From NCBI GenBank assembly GCA_018333845.1, contig JAGXSK010000278.1, positions 1 to 6,168 on the forward strand: 6,168 nucleotides of DNA, read 5' to 3'. Shown piece by piece: positions 5,881 to 6,168 of the stretch (the stretch's first letter is position 1; every line of letters starts with the position of its first letter). The notes beneath the pieces were generated by a model, which saw only the letters and a list, made by a program, of their open reading frames with translations, did not search any database and was not told the DNA's origin. Position numbers and translations under genes: made by a program. The stretch is from Clostridia bacterium (GTDB lineage Bacteria; Bacillota; DSM-16504; Desulfitibacterales; Desulfitibacteraceae).

Positions 5881-6168
5881 TTGGCTGGCTATGCAGGAAA
5901 AATCTTAAGAGTTAATTTGACCACTGGTGAAATCACAAAAGAAGAACTTGATTTGGCTAAAGCTAAAAAGTTTTTAGGTGGACGTGGTTTAGGTGCAATG
6001 ATGCTGTCAGAAGAGGTAGCACCAGAAGCAGATGCTTTGGGTCCCGACAATAAGATTTTCTTTATAACAGGGCCCCTTACAGGGGCACCGGTACCAACAG
6101 GTGCCAGGTATATGGTTGTAACCAAATCTCCATTAAACAATACCATTGCAGCATCCAACTCAGGTGGG
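5881..6168 (+). CDS. aor: Aldehyde:ferredoxin oxidoreductase, N-terminal part (3' end outside window)
   Basis: The first 96 residues of a tungsten (or molybdenum) bis-pterin enzyme are present; the full family length is about 600. AOR interconverts aldehydes and carboxylic acids in the cytoplasm with ferredoxin as electron partner. The AFOR N-terminal pattern is plain: GKILRVNLTTGEI (6-18), FLGGRGLGA (31-39), GPLTGAPVPTGARYMVVTKSP (64-84) and ASNSGG (91-96). Arg76 and Asn93 fall at the same numbers as the Pyrococcus furiosus AOR residues described as being near the pterin and its bridging magnesium (from memory). The metal/cluster cysteines lie beyond the window. The start is TTG 5881, fixed by AAGGAGGT. 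The gene has its own sigma-54 promoter and is probably activated by the upstream regulator. Substrate class (AOR, FOR, GAPOR or benzoyl-CoA-reductase-like BamB) cannot be settled from the N-terminus, so the symbol is tentative. Confidence 0.9.
   Translation, partial: MAGYAGKILRVNLTTGEITKEELDLAKAKKFLGGRGLGAMMLSEEVAPEADALGPDNKIFFITGPLTGAPVPTGARYMVVTKSPLNNTIAASNSGG

Noticed and set aside
5889..6158. Minus-strand ORF opposite the AOR start
   Set aside because: The + strand carries unmistakable AOR motifs; the reverse frame is low-complexity Ala/Ser/Pro-rich sequence with no family resemblance.

Overview
The window looks like a stretch of chromosome from an anaerobic Bacillota species, most likely of the Clostridia / Peptococcaceae type. 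The evidence is an A+T-rich composition with frequent ATA, AGA and AGG codons, strong Shine-Dalgarno sequences, several TTG starts, T-tailed hairpin terminators, and a tungsten/molybdenum-pterin aldehyde:ferredoxin oxidoreductase under a sigma-54 activator. I cannot name the species. Every gene I can support is on the + strand.

Region 1 (1-3425) is the back part of an Mrp-type multisubunit monovalent cation/proton antiporter operon. It contains the last 27 codons of a gene with an MrpA/MbhE-type C-terminus, followed by mrpB, mrpC, mrpD, mrpE, mrpF and mrpG in canonical order. The genes overlap or nearly touch (overlaps of 23, 1, 8, 1 and 20 nt and a 6-nt gap), so they are almost certainly one translationally coupled transcript. 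The MrpD lysines and glutamate expected in a proton-pumping antiporter-like subunit are present. A hairpin terminator at 3460-3505 closes the operon. No hydrogenase subunits follow mrpG, so this resembles a stand-alone Mrp antiporter; the upstream side is out of view.

Region 2 (3506-5728) holds one regulator gene with its own probable housekeeping promoter and terminator. The protein is an AcoR/DhaR-type sigma-54 enhancer-binding protein with GAF, PAS, AAA+ and Fis-type helix-turn-helix domains. Its best start is a TTG at 3668, directly after a G-rich ribosome binding site, and not the ATG at 3650.

Region 3 (5729-6168) is a promoter region followed by the first 96 codons of an aldehyde:ferredoxin oxidoreductase (AOR). 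Its promoter is a near-perfect sigma-54 -24/-12 element at 5816-5831. Two small inverted repeats lie just upstream, and a strong Shine-Dalgarno precedes a TTG start.

The simplest reading is a two-gene circuit: the regulator senses a small molecule or redox state and switches on the AOR gene through sigma-54 RNA polymerase. AOR interconverts aldehydes and carboxylates using ferredoxin. The neighbouring Mrp antiporter handles Na+/H+ exchange, and any functional link to AOR is only inferred from proximity. I see no mobile element, CRISPR array, tRNA or rRNA.
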